DNA of 31,660 bases, taken from assembly GCA_028565635.1 (NCBI GenBank), contig JAOXYB010027290.1:1-31660 (forward strand). The letters run 5' to 3'. Source of the DNA: Phoronis ovalis. Lineage: Eukaryota > Phoronida > Phoronidae. This document shows, in pieces, positions 30,117 through 31,660 of this stretch (within the stretch, counting starts at the first letter, position 1; every line of letters begins with the position of its first letter). The notes under the pieces were generated by a model. That model worked only from the letters and a program-made list of their open reading frames with translations. It had not been told where the DNA came from and made no database searches. The position numbers were made by a program, and so were the translations under genes.

Positions 30117-30959
30117 TACTATTGATCTCATATTGTATAAATAATCGAAATTCCGCAATAAATTTCTTTCAAGACACCTGGACAAAAGTGAAAACGGCGA
30201 CACCACCTAGTGTAGGAAGTGGTATTTTGAATTTTTCAAGTGCTCACTTTTTTATGAAATATGTTAAAAAATTTTGGACGGATATATATATCTAGCATTG
30301 AAAACAAATATACTCACTAGATGTCGCCGGAAATCATTAGGCGGGTAGTTAGAAGAGCTTTATGCACAACGGACAATGTCAAAACATACGAAATATGCAG
30401 AATCACTGTATGATGATTATCACAGTTTTTCTATTTAACATGTAAAACACTGCCAAAACATTCCATTGTTTGAGCTGGGAGTTTCTTTTCCACAGCGTTT
30501 ACGAAGTGTAAATATGTTTGTGACTATTTTTTTTCTTGTGAAGTTTCAAAATATTATTTATAACTTGTTTGGTATATAATAGGATTATTTGTTTATCAGC
30601 TTTTCTTTGGGAGTGTCCCTTAGTAAAGTTCATGTTAAGCAAGTGTCAGACAAAAGATTCTTTACACGGGTGGTGTACTTCTTAATTGATATGCAAGTTA
30701 CCATCGTTTTCCTTGAGTGTTGATTTCCCATGTAAAGCAGATGCGACGACATCTGGTGAGATACTTTTTTTCGAGTTTGATTTTACATCTAAGTTTTTTA
30801 AACATTTTTCATAAAAAATGAGCATTTGATAAATTCAAAATACCACGTTCTACATTAGGTGGTGTCGGCATTTTCACTTTTATTCAGGTGCCTTGAAGGA
30901 AATTATGTTTTTCCAAAGTTATTGCGGAATTTCGATTATTTATACATTATCAACAGTAG
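30117..30959. repeat. 843-bp foldback element with about 170-230-nt inverted arms
   Basis: The left arm contains TGTATAAATAATCGAAATTC, CGACACCACCTAGTGTAG, GTGGTATTTTGAATTT and further in CTCACTAGATGTCGCCG. The minus-strand reading from 30959 contains TGTATAAATAATCGAAATTC, CGACACCACCTAATGTAG, GTGGTATTTTGAATTT and CTCACCAGATGTCGTCG in the same order. There is no open frame of note. A non-autonomous DNA element is likely. Confidence 0.85.
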
Positions 30960-31260
30960 CTTGTGTGACCGGAAATAAATGGACCAAGTTTTAATGTGTG
31001 TTACTCGAAGAATTTTGGTTAATAAATGGATAACGAGGCATTAAAATAATTGTAGTGGTATCACCTGTGTAATTATTAACTTATCTGCTTTATGCGTGTC
31101 ATCTATTTAACGTTACGATGCTATTATTTTACCCCGGATGATATCAAATGCTAATAAGATTATCTTCGATAGATGGAATATAAAAAAACAACTAATTACT
31201 TTACGTTTTGTTGATTTTGTCAACCATTATCATCATAATGTATTCTTAAGCAGTAAATAG

Positions 31261-31660
31261 GGTTAATAAATGATGACAAGTCAATGAGTAATTGACACAA
31301 AACGCGGTATTATTTGAACTTTCAAAAGTATACCCCTACTGTAATTAAATGGTGATTTGGTTTAATAAATTGTGACAAGCAAATTTGATATTAAATACCA
31401 AGGTTAATTAATGATAATGAGTAACTGATACAAAACGGAAAATCATTTGAACTTTTATAAGTACCCCCAATGTAATTAAATGGTGATTTGGGTTAATAAA
31501 TTATGACAAGGAAATATGGCATCAAATAAAAGGTTTGACTAATGATGAGAAGTAATTGGTACACAAATAACCCTATTTGTAACTAACAAATTATGACAAG
31601 GTAATTTTGTACAGAAATGGGATTGATTAATGATGACACGTAATCGGAACAAAATGAAAT
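31261..31660. repeat. Satellite-like tandem array (about 130-140 bp unit), open at the right edge
   Basis: Units start with GGTTAATAAATGATGACAAG or a variant at 31261, 31402, 31532 and 31620. Units 1 and 2 share TTTGAACTTT, GTAATTAAATGGTGATTTGG and TTAATAAATT.TGACAAG. Unit 3 is shortened to about 88 bp by loss of the middle. Each full unit also holds a second, related half (TTTAATAAATTGTGACAAGC), so the array has a two-level period. It continues beyond the window. Confidence 0.85.

Noticed and set aside
1-31660. Autonomous transposon genes (transposase, reverse transcriptase, integrase) or viral remnants
   Set aside because: None of the open frames shows such domains; every mobile-looking element here is non-autonomous and non-coding.

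Overview
This is a eukaryotic (animal) window: AT-rich, with short protein-coding exons bounded by GT/AG splice sites, long introns and many small non-autonomous repeats. The proteins are animal-specific families (HMG20, PEAK pseudokinase, LHFPL2 tetraspan). The proteins are clearly diverged from vertebrates. A tRNA-headed SINE with a LINE-type tail and the density of foldback/MITE repeats fit a lophotrochozoan, most likely a mollusc. The species cannot be named from the sequence alone.

Layout from left to right. (1) 1-5.46 kb, minus strand: the first half of an HMG20A/B-like HMG-box gene. Four coding exons lie in the window (start ATG at 2816). The HMG box is cut by an intron and the rest of the gene runs off the left edge. 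A probable non-coding first exon ends at a strong donor at 5229/5228. (2) 5.4-5.57 kb: a compact CpG-containing promoter with ETS-like and YY1-like motifs, apparently shared head-to-head with gene 3. (3) 5.5-18.34 kb, plus strand: a PEAK-family (PEAK1/PRAG1) scaffold pseudokinase. It has a probable non-coding first exon, a 5.8 kb intron and six phase-consistent coding exons giving 1576 residues. (4) 19.25-26.4 kb, plus strand: an LHFPL2 homologue (288 residues) with a probable non-coding first exon, a 5.1 kb intron and three coding exons. (5) 26.4 kb to the right edge: intergenic DNA with a 16-bp minisatellite, a GC-rich patch, an about 0.5 kb SINE, an 0.84 kb foldback repeat and a decaying satellite array that runs off the edge.

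HMG20 proteins act in the nucleus with the LSD1/CoREST complex. PEAK proteins are cytoplasmic dimerising scaffolds for SH2/SH3 adaptors. LHFPL2 is a four-pass membrane protein. The genes do not form an obvious pathway, so the interest lies in their arrangement. As I recall it, HMG20A and PEAK1 are also divergent neighbours in human (15q24.3), so this head-to-head pair looks like an ancient bilaterian microsynteny block.

The most unusual DNA structures are foldback elements. A 351-bp near-complete palindrome at 21679-22029 has arms built from about eight 20-bp units, each starting with ACTCGAAC or a variant. Four inverted-repeat elements are packed end to end at about 3300-5083 in the first intron of HMG20, and another near-complete palindrome lies at about 311-925. 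I found no transposase, reverse transcriptase, tRNA, rRNA or CRISPR array.
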